A stretch of DNA of 64,000 nucleotides from Enterobacter cloacae subsp. cloacae ATCC 13047 (GCF_000025565.1 NC_014121.1:4736216-4800215); one strand, 5' to 3'; shown: positions 23,932 through 34,253, numbered from the stretch's first letter. Program-made: numbers and translations. Notes: a model not told the origin generated them from the letters alone.

Positions 23932-25872
23932 TCAAACAGAGTATCTTTGCAAATATTTTTTCACATTGGTGTCAAGCGGCTGAGAGGCGGCAAAAAAATC
24001 CCCCTGACCACCCATCACACCACGCTCTGTCAACATCTGCCATTCGCCTCTGGAGCGCACGCCCGTGGCAAATACTTGTGTTCGCGTTCCCTTACACGCT
24101 TCCACCAGACTCTGCACCAGCAGCTGGTTTTCCGTGCGCTTTTCAATATTCCTGACCAGCCCCGGATGTAGCTTTAATAATTCCACATCCAGCTCCTTGA
24201 TCCAGCTGGTACTGACCAGCGTCAGGCCCGCCTGTGTCACCGCCACACGCGCACCCAGCGCATTGATCAAACGTACCACCGGACGTAACCGGCTGATGTG
24301 TTGACCAACATCCGCCTCTGCAAGTTCAAAAATAATGTGTTTGCGTTGCGATTTTTCGCATTGCATTAATGTATCGCGCAGCCAGCGTTGAAAACGCGGG
24401 CGAATTAACGACTCGACGGTCACCTGTAATGCCAGACTTTCTTCAGGCCAAAAAGATAAAAATGGAATCAGTCGACTAATTTGCTGACGGTCATACTCTT
24501 CGGAGAGTCCAAATTGCAGGACCATCGGCAGATATTCCGCCGAAATAACCTCTTCCGTGCCGTCGAAAATGCGACACATTAATTCACGGTGGTGAACATG
24601 GCCGTTTTTCATCACCGCCGGTTTTTGATAAAGGCGGGGGCCACCGCGGCTCAACATTTGTTCAATCAGGGTACGCCAGCGCACATTGCCACGCCCTTTC
24701 TCAGGCAGGGAATCGTCATATACCGCCCAACCGTTCGCCCCTTGCAGCACCGCGTTACGGGTTGCCGCTTCCGCATGCTCCATCACCTGTTCAGTTGACT
24801 GCCCGCCGCGCCAGGCGCAGATCCCCATATGCACCATATCATCCCGGTCAAGCATTTTGCTCTGCGGCAGCGCATCCACCGCCTTCAGCAACTGGCTGGC
24901 GATGCTCTCCGACTCCTTAAGTGTGCGATGGGGTAACAACACCGCAAAGTCGCTGCGGTGATAGCGCGCCAGCAGCGCGCCGGGATAGCGCATAATAAAA
25001 GTCGACAGCAAGTTGATGAGCGTAAAGAGGTTCTCTTCCGCCACGCGGCGTCCCCAGGTATCGCGCAGGAGATCGAAATCCGGCAGACGAACCATCATGA
25101 CGACCCCGTGCGTTCCTACCTTTTCCGGGTCGTCCAGCAGCGTGGCCAGTTGATTATCAAAGAACAGGCGGTTATTCAGACCGGTTTTGTTATCCTGCGC
25201 GGCATAGGAACGGATCAGCGTATCCATGCGGCTGCGCTGATCGCTGGCGAACTGAATTTCTGAAAGCAGCGTATCCAGCGCGCTGCTGGTGCTGGACGGC
25301 CACTCATAGACCGACCCCCGCACCTGCGGGCCGCGCTCCCCGTTGAGTATTCGCACGGAGCGGTTTTCCAGCAGCTCCTGACCGGAGAGCTGACGGCGTA
25401 GCCAGCGTACCGCAAGAAAAATCAGCAGGACAATAAAGGCGACGGCAACGGTGAGTGGCGCGGTGGTCATCATCGAGCGGAAATAGCTGGCCATGGGATC
25501 GAGGTAGACCAGGCGTATTGTCATCCCCGGATTTTTAAGGGAATGGACATTCACTTCCCGATACTGGCTCACAACGCCCGCAGGCCGATAGCTGCCCTGA
25601 CGCTGATGGCTTAACACCGGATGCTTTCCCTGGGTGATGTCGACCTGCACAATATCAACCGGTACCATCAACTCATCCAGCTCGCGGGAGAGTTCCGGTA
25701 GCGGAGTGGTAATCAGACGCGTATCAATAACTGACGCAACAGACTCAACCCGGTTGACCAGCTTGTCCTGAATGGCGTTATAAAAGCTCAGGGAGCAGCC
25801 AAGGAGCGTGACAAAAATGGTTAACCCCGTCAGCAACGTGATAAAAGCTGAGAACTTCGTCGTTAATCGCAT
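23932..25872 (-). CDS. csrD: CsrD, regulator of CsrB and CsrC RNA decay
   Basis: 646 residues from the ATG giving MRLTTKF, the E. coli length; a start 66 bases further upstream is not supported. Two transmembrane helices (about 10-30 and 135-155) flank a periplasmic region, followed by a HAMP-like segment, a degenerate GGDEF domain (HRSDF) and a degenerate EAL domain (ELM). The loss of catalytic residues agrees with CsrD not making or breaking c-di-GMP. It instead promotes RNase E decay of the CsrB and CsrC RNAs, raising CsrA activity. It lies upstream of mreB on the same strand, 282 bp away. Confidence 0.95.
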   Translation of the reverse strand: MRLTTKFSAFITLLTGLTIFVTLLGCSLSFYNAIQDKLVNRVESVASVIDTRLITTPLPELSRELDELMVPVDIVQVDITQGKHPVLSHQRQGSYRPAGVVSQYREVNVHSLKNPGMTIRLVYLDPMASYFRSMMTTAPLTVAVAFIVLLIFLAVRWLRRQLSGQELLENRSVRILNGERGPQVRGSVYEWPSSTSSALDTLLSEIQFASDQRSRMDTLIRSYAAQDNKTGLNNRLFFDNQLATLLDDPEKVGTHGVVMMVRLPDFDLLRDTWGRRVAEENLFTLINLLSTFIMRYPGALLARYHRSDFAVLLPHRTLKESESIASQLLKAVDALPQSKMLDRDDMVHMGICAWRGGQSTEQVMEHAEAATRNAVLQGANGWAVYDDSLPEKGRGNVRWRTLIEQMLSRGGPRLYQKPAVMKNGHVHHRELMCRIFDGTEEVISAEYLPMVLQFGLSEEYDRQQISRLIPFLSFWPEESLALQVTVESLIRPRFQRWLRDTLMQCEKSQRKHIIFELAEADVGQHISRLRPVVRLINALGARVAVTQAGLTLVSTSWIKELDVELLKLHPGLVRNIEKRTENQLLVQSLVEACKGTRTQVFATGVRSRGEWQMLTERGVMGGQGDFFAASQPLDTNVKKYLQRYSV

Positions 25873-26053
25873 CCTTGAGATTACTCCGTGGGTTGATGGG
25901 TAGCGAGTAAGCGCTAACTTGCATTTCAAATGCGCCATACTACCAAACCTGGTGTATCTGGCAATTTATTGCGTTAAATCGGCATAGCGTTTCATTGAGC
26001 GAGTATAGTCTTCTGAACGAATTTTCCAATCATCAGAATAGTGAGGATCCTGT

Positions 26054-27028
26054 ATGCAGGCTTTGATCTTAGAACAGCAGGACGGCAATACCGTTGCCTC
26101 GGTGCAAGCCCTTGATGAGAGCCGTCTGCCCGAAGGCGACGTCACCGTCGACATCGACTGGTCCAGTCTGAATTACAAGGATGCCCTGGCCATCACCGGC
26201 AAAGGTAAAATCATCCGAAATTTCCCGATGGTGCCGGGGATTGATTTTGCAGGCCACGTTCATTCCAGCGAAGATCCGCGGTTTCATGCCGGCCAGCAGG
26301 TGCTACTCACCGGTTGGGGCGTCGGCGAAAATCACTGGGGCGGGCTGGCAACGCAGGCGCGGGTGAAAGGCGAGTGGCTGGTGCCCATGCCTGCTGGGCT
26401 GGATGGCCGCAAAGCGATGATTATCGGCACCGCAGGCTTTACCGCCATGCTGTGCGTCATGGCCCTTGAAGATGCCGGTATCCGCCCTGAGTCAAGCGAG
26501 ATAGTCGTGACCGGGGCCAGCGGTGGCGTTGGCAGCACGGCGGTGGCTTTACTGCACAAACTGGGGTATCAGGTCGTCGCGGTCTCAGGCCGTGAAAGCA
26601 CCCATGACTACCTGCGTCAGCTTGGTGCCAGCCGCATTCTTGGCCGCGACGAATTTGCCGAAACCCGTCCGCTGGAAAAACAGCTCTGGGCCGGAGCGGT
26701 GGATACCGTCGGAAATAACGTGCTGGCAAAAGTGCTGGCGCAGATGAACTACGGCGGCTGCGTGGCGGCCTGCGGTCTGGCGGGCGGTTTTGCCCTGCCT
26801 ACCACCGTTATGCCCTTTATCCTGCGTAACGTGCGCCTGCAGGGTGTGGATTCCGTCATGACTCCGGCGGCCCGTCGTGCAGAAGCCTGGGAGCGTCTGG
26901 TGCGCGACCTGCCTGAGTCCTTCTTCACGCAGAGTGCAACCGAAATCGCCCTCAGCCAGGCGCCGGAATATGCCGGTAAGATCATGGATAATCAGTTCCA
27001 TGGCCGCGCGCTGGTGAAAATTGCCTAA
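26054..27028 (+). CDS. acuI: Acrylyl-CoA reductase AcuI (YhdH)
   Basis: 324 residues, as in E. coli, of the zinc-free quinone oxidoreductase branch of the medium-chain dehydrogenases. The NADPH-binding motif is GASGGVGSTA (about residues 155-165). It reduces the toxic electrophile acryloyl-CoA to propionyl-CoA. A GAGGATCC segment precedes the ATG as ribosome-binding site. It is divergent from csrD. Confidence 0.94.
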   Translation: MQALILEQQDGNTVASVQALDESRLPEGDVTVDIDWSSLNYKDALAITGKGKIIRNFPMVPGIDFAGHVHSSEDPRFHAGQQVLLTGWGVGENHWGGLATQARVKGEWLVPMPAGLDGRKAMIIGTAGFTAMLCVMALEDAGIRPESSEIVVTGASGGVGSTAVALLHKLGYQVVAVSGRESTHDYLRQLGASRILGRDEFAETRPLEKQLWAGAVDTVGNNVLAKVLAQMNYGGCVAACGLAGGFALPTTVMPFILRNVRLQGVDSVMTPAARRAEAWERLVRDLPESFFTQSATEIALSQAPEYAGKIMDNQFHGRALVKIA

Positions 27029-27105
27029 TCTTCAAATTTTCGTGACATATTCGCGCTAATCCTTCTCCTCCGTCATGCTTAGAAAAACGCATGACGGAGG
27101 ATGCC

Positions 27106-28107
27106 ATGAAAACCCGAAAACTGACGGAAGCCGACGTAACGTCCGAATCTGTCTTTATGTTACAGCGCCGCCAGATCCTGAAAATGCTTGGCATCAGTGC
27201 CACCGCGTTGTCGCTCACACCTGCGGCTCACGCTGATTTGCTCGACTGGTTTAAAGGCAACGATCGGCCAAAAGCCCCTTCCGGTGCCCCGCTCACCTTT
27301 ACGAAACCTGCCGAGTGGCAAAACAAACTGACGCTCACGCCAGAAGATAAAGTCACCGGTTATAACAACTTCTACGAATTCGGGCTTGATAAAGCCGATC
27401 CTGCGGCCAATGCAGGCAGCATGAAAACCGATCCGTGGACGTTGAAAATTGACGGCGAAGTGGCAAAACCCTTAACGCTGGATCATCACGATCTCACCAC
27501 CCGTTTCCCGTTAGAGGAACGCATTTATCGTATGCGCTGCGTGGAAGCCTGGTCGATGGTGGTACCGTGGGTAGGTTTTCCGCTGCATAAGCTGCTGGCA
27601 ATGGTTGAACCCACCAGCAATGCGAAATATGTCGCATTCCAGACGCGTTACGCCCCGGACGAGATGCCAGGCCAGAAGGACCGGTTCATCGGCGGTGGGC
27701 TTGCATATCCTTATGTAGAAGGATTACGCCTTGACGAAGCCATGCATCCTCTTACCCTTCTGACCGTCGGCGTTTACGGTAAAGCGCTCCCGCCGCAGAA
27801 CGGCGCCCCCATCCGGCTGACAGTACCGTGGAAATATGGCTTCAAGGGCATTAAATCGATCGTCAGTATTAAGCTCACCCGTGAGCGTCCGCCCACAACA
27901 TGGAATCTCGCCGCGCCGGACGAATACGGTTTCTTCGCCAACGTGAACCCACATGTCGATCACCCACGCTGGTCGCAGGCGACGGAACGGTTTATCGGTT
28001 CCGGCGGGGCGCTGGATGTGAAGCGTCAGCCCACGCTGCTTTTTAACGGCTATGCGGATGAAGTGGCGTCGCTCTACCGTGGCCTCAATTTACGGGAGAA
28101 CTTCTGA
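27106..28107 (+). CDS. msrP: Periplasmic methionine sulfoxide reductase, catalytic subunit MsrP
   Basis: 333 residues from the ATG that has an ACGGAGG site upstream; an earlier in-frame ATG lies inside that site and is rejected. A Tat signal peptide (KRRQ-like twin arginine in [10 protein letters not shown], cleavage after AHA) is followed by a sulfite-oxidase-fold molybdopterin domain with the cysteine ligand in [10 protein letters not shown]. MsrP repairs oxidised methionines in envelope proteins using electrons from MsrQ. In E. coli K-12 msrPQ lies beside the YedVW two-component genes; here it lies between acuI and aroQ with no such regulator. Confidence 0.95.
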   Translation: MKTRKLTEADVTSESVFMLQRRQILKMLGISATALSLTPAAHADLLDWFKGNDRPKAPSGAPLTFTKPAEWQNKLTLTPEDKVTGYNNFYEFGLDKADPAANAGSMKTDPWTLKIDGEVAKPLTLDHHDLTTRFPLEERIYRMRCVEAWSMVVPWVGFPLHKLLAMVEPTSNAKYVAFQTRYAPDEMPGQKDRFIGGGLAYPYVEGLRLDEAMHPLTLLTVGVYGKALPPQNGAPIRLTVPWKYGFKGIKSIVSIKLTRERPPTTWNLAAPDEYGFFANVNPHVDHPRWSQATERFIGSGGALDVKRQPTLLFNGYADEVASLYRGLNLRENF

Positions 28108-28707
28108 GTGCGTTTAACGGCAAAACAGGTAACCTGGCTGAAAGTGCTGCTGCATTTAGCCGGGTTGCTCCCGTTTATCTGGTTGTTCTGGGCCGCCAGC
28201 CAGGGGCTCTTTAGTGCCGATCCGGCTAAAGATATCCAGCATTTTACTGGTCGGATGGCTCTGAAATTTTTACTGGCGACCTTGCTGGTTTCGCCGCTGG
28301 CGCGCTACGCTAAACAGCCATTATTGATACGCACACGTCGGCTTTTAGGGCTATGGTGTTTCGCCTGGGCCACGTTGCACCTGACCAGCTACGCGTTGCT
28401 GGAACTGGGGATTAACAACCTGGCACTGCTGGGCCGCGAACTGGTCACGCGTCCTTATCTGACGCTGGGCATTGTCAGTTGGCTGGTGTTACTGGCATTA
28501 GCGCTGACATCCACGCAATATGCGCAGCGAAAACTGGGTAAGCGCTGGCAGTTGCTGCACAACTTCGTCTATCTTGTCGCGATCCTCGCACCCATCCATT
28601 ATCTGTGGTCCGTGAAGATCCTCTCGCCTCAGCCCATCCTCTACGCGCTGCTGGCTTTGGCGCTTTTAGCATGGCGTTACAAGAAGTTCCGCCAGTGGTT
28701 GCGATAG
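28108..28707 (+). CDS. msrQ: Heme-binding membrane subunit MsrQ
   Basis: 199 residues starting at a GTG directly after the msrP stop codon, so translation is tightly coupled. It has six predicted transmembrane helices of the ferric-reductase-like family, with conserved histidines ([22 protein letters not shown]) that bind heme b. It passes electrons from the quinone pool or flavin reductase to periplasmic MsrP. It is slightly shorter at the C-terminus than E. coli YedZ (211). Confidence 0.94.
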   Translation: MRLTAKQVTWLKVLLHLAGLLPFIWLFWAASQGLFSADPAKDIQHFTGRMALKFLLATLLVSPLARYAKQPLLIRTRRLLGLWCFAWATLHLTSYALLELGINNLALLGRELVTRPYLTLGIVSWLVLLALALTSTQYAQRKLGKRWQLLHNFVYLVAILAPIHYLWSVKILSPQPILYALLALALLAWRYKKFRQWLR

Positions 28708-28739
28708 TTCGCGAAACTGTGCGTTTTCCCGCAGATTAC

Positions 28740-28777
28740 TTATCAACCGCCATTCTTTTTCGGATAGCGGTTGATAA
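28740..28777. repeat. 11-bp inverted repeat downstream of msrQ
   Basis: TTATCAACCGC (28740-28750) and its exact complement GCGGTTGATAA (28767-28777) flank a 16-base loop. There is no strong T run after it (TCTTCC), so it could be a weak terminator for msrPQ or a protein-binding site before the aroQ-accBC promoter. Confidence 0.6.
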
Positions 28778-28825
28778 TCTTCCCTGACAAGACCAGTATT
28801 TAGCTGCCAAATGCTACGAAATCGT

Positions 28826-28831
28826 TATAAT
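28826..28831 (+). promoter_or_regulatory. Putative -10 of the aroQ-accBC promoter
   Basis: A perfect TATAAT lies 110 bp before aroQ. The hexamer 17 bases upstream is a poor -35, so an activator or another -35 would be needed. The long leader agrees with the distant accBC promoter known in E. coli. Confidence 0.45.
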
Positions 28832-28863
28832 GTGCGACTTTGGTTTTCCTGAATGCATTTTAG

Positions 28864-28884
28864 GAAAGTCATCAGGTGACTTTC
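28864..28884. repeat. 8-bp inverted repeat in the aroQ-accBC leader
   Basis: GAAAGTCA (28864-28871), loop TCAGG, then the exact complement TGACTTTC (28877-28884). It lies downstream of the putative -10, so it would form a stem-loop in the leader RNA, or serve as an operator. Confidence 0.6.
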
Positions 28885-28940
28885 GCGTTTCAAAGGTATA
28901 TTTTGGTTTTTACCCGAGATTCGCAGGAGATAGCGACACA

Positions 28941-29393
28941 ATGGCAGAAAAATTCCGAATCTTAGTTTTAAACGGACCGAACCTGAACATGCTCGGCACC
29001 CGTGAGCCAGAGAAGTATGGCACGCTGACATTGAGTGAAATTGTTAACCGTTTGGGCACGGAAGCAGCGTCACTGAATGTGGATTTGGATCATTTTCAGT
29101 CAAACGCGGAGTACGCACTCATCGACCGTATTCATCAGGCTAAAGACACTGTGGACTATATCCTGATCAATCCGGCCGCGTTTACGCACACCAGTGTTGC
29201 TATCCGCGACGCACTGCTGGCGGTGAGTATCCCGTTTATCGAGATCCACCTCAGCAACGTGCACGCCCGAGAGCCGTTCCGCCACCATTCGTATCTGTCG
29301 GATATCGCCGCTGGCGTTATCTGCGGACTGGGCGCAGACGGTTATTCATACGCTTTACAGACAGCGGTAAAACGCCTGTCACAATCACACTAA
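28941..29393 (+). CDS. aroQ: 3-Dehydroquinate dehydratase, type II
   Basis: 150 residues from the ATG giving MAEKFRIL, the usual length of type II enzymes; the 37 extra in-frame codons upstream are leader sequence. Family motifs are the NGPNLNMLG loop, the catalytic tyrosine in EKYGT, and [15 protein letters not shown]. It converts 3-dehydroquinate to 3-dehydroshikimate by the trans elimination mechanism. E. coli K-12 uses the unrelated type I enzyme AroD and has no gene here. It lies 21 bp before accB, probably in one operon. Confidence 0.94.
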   Translation: MAEKFRILVLNGPNLNMLGTREPEKYGTLTLSEIVNRLGTEAASLNVDLDHFQSNAEYALIDRIHQAKDTVDYILINPAAFTHTSVAIRDALLAVSIPFIEIHLSNVHAREPFRHHSYLSDIAAGVICGLGADGYSYALQTAVKRLSQSH

Positions 29394-29414
29394 ACAAGAG
29401 TACGGAACCCACTC

Positions 29415-29879
29415 ATGGATATTCGTAAGATTAAAAAACTGATCGAGCTGGTTGAAGAATCAGGCATCTCCGAACTGGAAATTTCTGAAGGCGAAGAGTC
29501 TGTACGCATCAGCCGTGCAGCCCCAGCCGCTAGCTTCCCGGTAATGCAGCAAGCTTATGCTGCGCCAGTGCAGCAGCCTGCGCTCTCTGCAGCCGTTGCG
29601 CCAGCCGCAACTGAAGCCGCACCTGCCGCTGCAGCAGAAATCAGTGGTCACATCGTACGTTCCCCAATGGTTGGTACTTTCTACCGCACCCCGAGCCCGG
29701 ACGCGAAGGCGTTCATCGAAGTGGGTCAGAAAGTCAACGTAGGCGATACCCTGTGTATCGTTGAAGCCATGAAAATGATGAACCAGATCGAAGCAGACAA
29801 ATCAGGTACTGTGAAGGCGATTCTGGTCGAAAGTGGTCAGCCGGTAGAATTTGACGAGCCGCTGGTCGTCATCGAGTAA
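29415..29879 (+). CDS. accB: Biotin carboxyl carrier protein of acetyl-CoA carboxylase
   Basis: 154 residues (156 in E. coli). An N-terminal dimerisation region and an Ala/Pro-rich linker (about 45-75) lead to the biotinyl domain, with the biotin-accepting lysine in EAMKMMNQ near residue 120 and the characteristic thumb (YRTPSPDAK). It carries carboxybiotin between AccC and AccAD in the first step of fatty-acid synthesis. In E. coli AccB represses its own operon. It is ten bases upstream of accC. Confidence 0.97.
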
Positions 29880-29889
29880 CGAGGCGAAC

Positions 29890-31239
29890 ATGCTGGATAA
29901 AATTGTTATCGCCAACCGCGGCGAGATCGCACTGCGTATTCTTCGTGCCTGTAAAGAACTGGGCATCAAGACTGTCGCTGTGCACTCAAGCGCGGACCGC
30001 GATTTAAAACACGTATTGCTGGCGGATGAGACGGTCTGTATTGGCCCGGCTCCGTCCGTAAAAAGCTATCTGAACATCCCGGCAATCATCAGCGCCGCTG
30101 AAATCACTGGCGCGGTGGCAATTCACCCGGGTTATGGCTTCCTCTCCGAGAACGCCAACTTTGCTGAGCAGGTTGAACGCTCTGGCTTTATCTTCATCGG
30201 CCCGAAAGCTGACACCATCCGCCTGATGGGTGACAAAGTGTCTGCAATCACCGCGATGAAAAAAGCCGGTGTTCCAACCGTTCCAGGTTCTGACGGCCCG
30301 CTGACTGACGACATGGATGCAAACCGTGCACATGCTAAACGCATTGGCTACCCGGTGATCATCAAGGCGTCCGGCGGCGGCGGCGGTCGCGGTATGCGCG
30401 TAGTGCGCAGCGACGCTGAACTGGCACAGTCCATCTCCATGACCAAAGCGGAAGCGAAAGCAGCTTTCAGCAATGACATGGTGTACATGGAAAAATACCT
30501 GGAAAACCCACGCCACATCGAAATTCAGGTGCTGGCTGACGGTCAGGGTAACGCTATCTATCTGGCAGAACGTGACTGCTCAATGCAGCGTCGTCACCAG
30601 AAAGTGGTCGAAGAAGCACCAGCACCGGGCATTACCCCGGAACTGCGTCGCTACATCGGCGAGCGTTGTGCCAAAGCGTGTGTCGACATCGGCTATCGCG
30701 GGGCGGGTACCTTCGAATTCCTGTTCGAAAACGGTGAGTTCTACTTCATTGAGATGAACACCCGTATTCAGGTTGAACACCCGGTTACCGAAATGATCAC
30801 CGGCGTTGACCTGATCAAAGAGCAGCTGCGTATCGCTGCCGGCCAGCCTCTGTCCATCAAACAGGAAGAAGTAGTGGTCAAAGGCCATGCGGTCGAGTGC
30901 CGTATCAACGCCGAAGACCCGAATACCTTCCTGCCAAGCCCGGGTAAAATCACGCGTTTCCACGCGCCGGGTGGCTTTGGCGTGCGTTGGGAGTCTCATA
31001 TTTACGCCGGTTACACCGTACCGCCGTACTATGACTCAATGATCGGTAAGCTTATCTGCTACGGCGAAAACCGTGACGTGGCGATTGCCCGCATGAAGAA
31101 CGCCCTGCAGGAGCTAATCATCGACGGTATCAAAACCAACGTTGATCTGCAGATGCGCATCATGAGCGACGAGCACTTCCAGAATGGTGGGACGAACATC
31201 CACTATCTGGAGAAAAAACTCGGTCTCAACGAGAAGTAA
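29890..31239 (+). CDS. accC: Biotin carboxylase subunit of acetyl-CoA carboxylase
   Basis: 449 residues from the ATG giving [16 protein letters not shown], the E. coli length. It is an ATP-grasp enzyme with the glycine-rich loop [11 protein letters not shown] (about 159-169) and the catalytic [13 protein letters not shown] segment (about 287-299). It carboxylates biotin on AccB with ATP and bicarbonate. It forms an operon with accB and ends at a strong terminator. Confidence 0.97.
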   Translation: MLDKIVIANRGEIALRILRACKELGIKTVAVHSSADRDLKHVLLADETVCIGPAPSVKSYLNIPAIISAAEITGAVAIHPGYGFLSENANFAEQVERSGFIFIGPKADTIRLMGDKVSAITAMKKAGVPTVPGSDGPLTDDMDANRAHAKRIGYPVIIKASGGGGGRGMRVVRSDAELAQSISMTKAEAKAAFSNDMVYMEKYLENPRHIEIQVLADGQGNAIYLAERDCSMQRRHQKVVEEAPAPGITPELRRYIGERCAKACVDIGYRGAGTFEFLFENGEFYFIEMNTRIQVEHPVTEMITGVDLIKEQLRIAAGQPLSIKQEEVVVKGHAVECRINAEDPNTFLPSPGKITRFHAPGGFGVRWESHIYAGYTVPPYYDSMIGKLICYGENRDVAIARMKNALQELIIDGIKTNVDLQMRIMSDEHFQNGGTNIHYLEKKLGLNEK

Positions 31240-31254
31240 GAAAGCATCTATGCT

Positions 31255-31282
31255 AAAAGGCCGGTTTAACCGGCCTTTTTTA
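31255..31282 (+). terminator. Terminator of the accBC operon
   Basis: AAAAGGCCGG pairs with CCGGCCTTTT around the loop TTTAA, followed by a T-rich tail. Confidence 0.92.
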
Positions 31283-31347
31283 TTTCTGGGGATCGTCAAG
31301 GACCATCATGTACAATCCCCGCTTTCTTCATCCACAAGGGACAAAAA

Positions 31348-31590
31348 ATGGACAAACGTTTTGTTCAGGCCCATAAAGAAGCGCGCTGGGCGCTGTGGCT
31401 GACCCTTCTCTATCTTGCCGCATGGTTGGTAACCGCTTACTTACCTGATTCTGCAATTGGCATCACCGGCCTGCCTCACTGGTTTGAAATGGCCTGTCTG
31501 CTGGTACCGCTGATTTTTATCCTGCTGTGCTGGGCAATGGTGAAATTCATTTATCGCGATATCCCGCTGGAGGACGACGATGCAGCTTGA
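31348..31590 (+). CDS. yhdT: YhdT, small inner-membrane protein of the DUF997 family
   Basis: 80 residues, as in E. coli, with two predicted transmembrane helices (about 16-34 and 48-68) and an acidic end (PLEDDDAA). DUF997 proteins are found next to sodium/solute symporters and are thought to be accessory subunits. Its last 11 bases overlap the panF start, supporting co-translation with the pantothenate permease. No function has been shown. Confidence 0.92.
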   Translation: MDKRFVQAHKEARWALWLTLLYLAAWLVTAYLPDSAIGITGLPHWFEMACLLVPLIFILLCWAMVKFIYRDIPLEDDDAA

Positions 31591-33031
31591 AGTCATTCTG
31601 CCGCTTATCGCGTATTTGTTGGTCGTGTTTGGCGTGTCCGTGTATGCCATGCGCAAAAGGGCAACCGGCACCTTCCTGAACGAATATTTCCTCGGCAGCC
31701 GTTCAATGGGCGGCATTGTGTTAGCGATGACGCTCACCGCCACCTATATCAGCGCCAGCTCATTTATTGGCGGTCCCGGGGCAGCCTATAAATATGGGTT
31801 AGGCTGGGTGCTGCTGGCGATGATCCAGCTCCCGGCTATCTGGCTTTCGCTGGGTATACTCGGCAAGAAGTTCGCTATTCTGGCGCGTCGCTATAATGCC
31901 GTGACGCTGAACGACATGCTGTTTGCCCGCTACCGCAGCCGTTTACTGGTATGGCTGGCAAGTCTAAGCCTGCTGGTCGCCTTTGTGGGTGCGATGACGG
32001 TGCAGTTTATTGGCGGTGCACGTCTGCTTGAAACCGCAGCAGGGATCCCTTACGAGACTGGCCTGCTTATCTTTGGGATCAGTATCGCGCTTTATACGGC
32101 GTTTGGTGGATTCCGCGCCAGCGTACTGAACGACACCCTGCAGGGCATGGTGATGCTCATCGGAACCATTGTGCTGCTGGTGGGGATTGTCCATGCGGCA
32201 GGCGGCCTGAGCCATGCTGTTGAAACCCTGGAAGCGATTGACCCGAAACTGGTCGCTCCAGAGGGCGCAGATGACATTCTTTCACCCACCTTTATGACCT
32301 CCTTCTGGGTGCTGGTCTGCTTCGGCGTCATTGGACTGCCGCATACCGCTGTACGGTGTATCTCCTATAAGGACAGTAAAGCGGTTCATCGCGGCATTAT
32401 TATCGGGACCATTGTGGTGGCGATACTGATGCTGGGAATGCATCTGGCGGGTGCATTAGGTCGTGCAGTGATCCCAGATCTTACCGTGCCCGACCTGGTG
32501 ATCCCTACCCTGATGGTTAAAGTCCTGCCACCCTTTGCTGCCGGGATTTTCCTAGCCGCACCGATGGCCGCCATTATGTCGACGATCAACGCTCAGTTGC
32601 TGCAAAGTTCCGCTACGATTATCAAAGATCTCTATCTGAATTTGCGTCCCGAGCAGCTGAAAAACGAACGACGCTTAAAGCGGATGTCTGCAGTGATTAC
32701 GCTGTTATTAGGGGCACTGCTGCTGCTGGCCGCCTGGCGTCCACCGGAGATGATCATCTGGCTGAACCTGCTTGCGTTTGGCGGCCTTGAAGCTGTTTTC
32801 CTGTGGCCGCTGGTGCTTGGCCTGTACTGGGAACGCGCGAATGCTGCGGGCGCGCTAAGCGGCATGATTGTTGGCGGTGTCGTGTACGCCGTGCTCGCCA
32901 CCTTTAAGATCCAGTACCTGGGCTTCCATCCAATTGTGCCTTCGTTACTGTTAAGTTTACTGGCGTTTGTGGTGGGGAACCGTTTCGGTCAACCCGTCCC
33001 ACAACCCGCTATGATGTCTACTGATAAATAA
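31580..33031 (+). CDS. panF: Sodium/pantothenate symporter PanF
   Basis: 483 residues, as in E. coli, of the sodium/solute symporter (SSS) family with about 12-13 transmembrane helices. Family segments include [13 protein letters not shown] and the [13 protein letters not shown] sodium-site region. It imports pantothenate, the coenzyme A precursor, which fits its place after accBC. It overlaps yhdT by 11 bp and is followed 11 bp later by prmA. Confidence 0.95.
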   Translation: MQLEVILPLIAYLLVVFGVSVYAMRKRATGTFLNEYFLGSRSMGGIVLAMTLTATYISASSFIGGPGAAYKYGLGWVLLAMIQLPAIWLSLGILGKKFAILARRYNAVTLNDMLFARYRSRLLVWLASLSLLVAFVGAMTVQFIGGARLLETAAGIPYETGLLIFGISIALYTAFGGFRASVLNDTLQGMVMLIGTIVLLVGIVHAAGGLSHAVETLEAIDPKLVAPEGADDILSPTFMTSFWVLVCFGVIGLPHTAVRCISYKDSKAVHRGIIIGTIVVAILMLGMHLAGALGRAVIPDLTVPDLVIPTLMVKVLPPFAAGIFLAAPMAAIMSTINAQLLQSSATIIKDLYLNLRPEQLKNERRLKRMSAVITLLLGALLLLAAWRPPEMIIWLNLLAFGGLEAVFLWPLVLGLYWERANAAGALSGMIVGGVVYAVLATFKIQYLGFHPIVPSLLLSLLAFVVGNRFGQPVPQPAMMSTDK

Positions 33032-33042
33032 AGAGTTTTGCC

Positions 33043-33924
33043 ATGCCGTGGATCCAACTAAAACTGAACACAACCGGTGCTCACGCCGAAGAGCTGAGCG
33101 ATGCGCTGATGGAGGCCGGCTCGGTCTCTATCACCTTCCAGGACACGCATGACACGCCGGTTTTTGAGCCGCTGCCGGGCGAAACGCGCCTGTGGGGCGA
33201 TACCGACGTGATTGGCCTGTTTGATGCCGAAACCGACATGAAAGAAGTGGTCGCGATTCTGGAACAGAATCCTCTGCTGGGCGCGGGTTTTGCACACAAG
33301 ATCGAACAACTGGAAGACAAAGACTGGGAACGCGAGTGGATGGATAACTTCCACCCCATGCAGTTTGGCAAGCGTCTGTGGATCTGCCCAAGCTGGCGTG
33401 AGGTTCCCGATGAAAACGCGGTCAACGTGATGCTCGACCCGGGTCTGGCATTCGGTACCGGCACCCACCCGACCACCTCACTGTGCCTGCAGTGGCTGGA
33501 TGGTCTGGATCTGGAAGGGAAAACCGTGATCGACTTCGGCTGTGGATCCGGGATCCTCGCCATTGCCGCACTGAAGCTGGGCGCCGCAAAAGCCATCGGG
33601 ATCGATATCGATCCGCAGGCTATTCAGGCCAGTCGTGATAACGCCGAGCGTAACGGCGTTTCCGATCGCCTTGAGCTGTATCTGCCGGACGCGCAGCCAG
33701 AGGCCATGAAAGCCGATGTGGTGGTCGCTAACATCCTGGCAGGCCCATTACGCGAGCTTGCACCGTTAATCAGCGTGCTGCCCGTTGAGGGCGGTCTGCT
33801 GGGGCTTTCCGGTATCCTGGCAAGCCAGGCTGACAGCGTCTGCGAAGCCTACGCCGATCTCTTCACCCTCGATCCGGTGGTGGAAAAAGAAGAGTGGTGC
33901 CGCATTACGGGCCGTAAAAAATAA
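33043..33924 (+). CDS. prmA: Ribosomal protein L11 methyltransferase PrmA
   Basis: 293 residues, as in E. coli. An N-terminal L11-recognition domain (about 1-55) and a linker lead to a class I methyltransferase domain with the SAM motif [12 protein letters not shown] (about 162-173) and the [11 protein letters not shown] motif (about 226-236). It trimethylates L11 at its N-terminus and two lysines. It lies in the panF operon in E. coli and has the same spacing here. Confidence 0.95.
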   Translation: MPWIQLKLNTTGAHAEELSDALMEAGSVSITFQDTHDTPVFEPLPGETRLWGDTDVIGLFDAETDMKEVVAILEQNPLLGAGFAHKIEQLEDKDWEREWMDNFHPMQFGKRLWICPSWREVPDENAVNVMLDPGLAFGTGTHPTTSLCLQWLDGLDLEGKTVIDFGCGSGILAIAALKLGAAKAIGIDIDPQAIQASRDNAERNGVSDRLELYLPDAQPEAMKADVVVANILAGPLRELAPLISVLPVEGGLLGLSGILASQADSVCEAYADLFTLDPVVEKEEWCRITGRKK

Positions 33925-33978
33925 GAACATTTTTCGTACTGAGATGATGTTCTAAAATGCGACGCAGATCGCATAGAA

Positions 33979-34017
33979 GCGGGAGAATCTGCTGCTAAAA
34001 ACAGCAGAATATCCCGC
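33979..34017 (+). terminator. Interrupted long hairpin after prmA
   Basis: GCGGGA pairs with TCCCGC and, inside it, TCTGCTG pairs with CAGCAGA. A T6 run (about 34029-34034) follows after a gap. It is probably the end of the panF-prmA transcript, but the late T run lowers confidence. Confidence 0.6.
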
Positions 34018-34185
34018 TCAACGGATTCATTTTTTGAGAAATGATGAGAAGTTACGGGAAATTGTAAGCGGTCATAAAATCGCCGTTAATACATAACATA
34101 ATGATTTAAATAAAAAATAATTTTCATCATTGTGACTGGGTGGCGATTCCTTGATCTACAACAGTGGATTGTTCAAAGTTTGGCC

Positions 34186-34214
34186 TTTCATCTCGTGCAA
34201 AAAATGCGTAATAT
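34186..34214 (+). promoter_or_regulatory. dusB-fis promoter
   Basis: -35 TTTCAT (34186-34191), 17-base spacer, -10 TAATAT (34209-34214), then a GC-rich discriminator CGCCGCC. The GC-rich discriminator is the feature that makes the E. coli fis promoter sensitive to growth rate, DksA and ppGpp. Confidence 0.8.
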
Positions 34215-34253
34215 ACGCCGCCTTGCAGTCACAGTATGGTCATTTCTTAACTC

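Larger units (their letters stand above)
33925..34253. other. prmA-dusB intergenic region
   Basis: 329 bp with no gene. It holds a long two-part hairpin (33979-34017), an AT-rich stretch (about 34070-34130) that is a likely Fis or IHF-binding zone by analogy with E. coli, and the dusB-fis promoter. Confidence 0.6.

Noticed and set aside
25873..25938. N-terminal extension of CsrD
   Set aside because: The inner ATG matches the E. coli start and places the membrane helix at the N-terminus.
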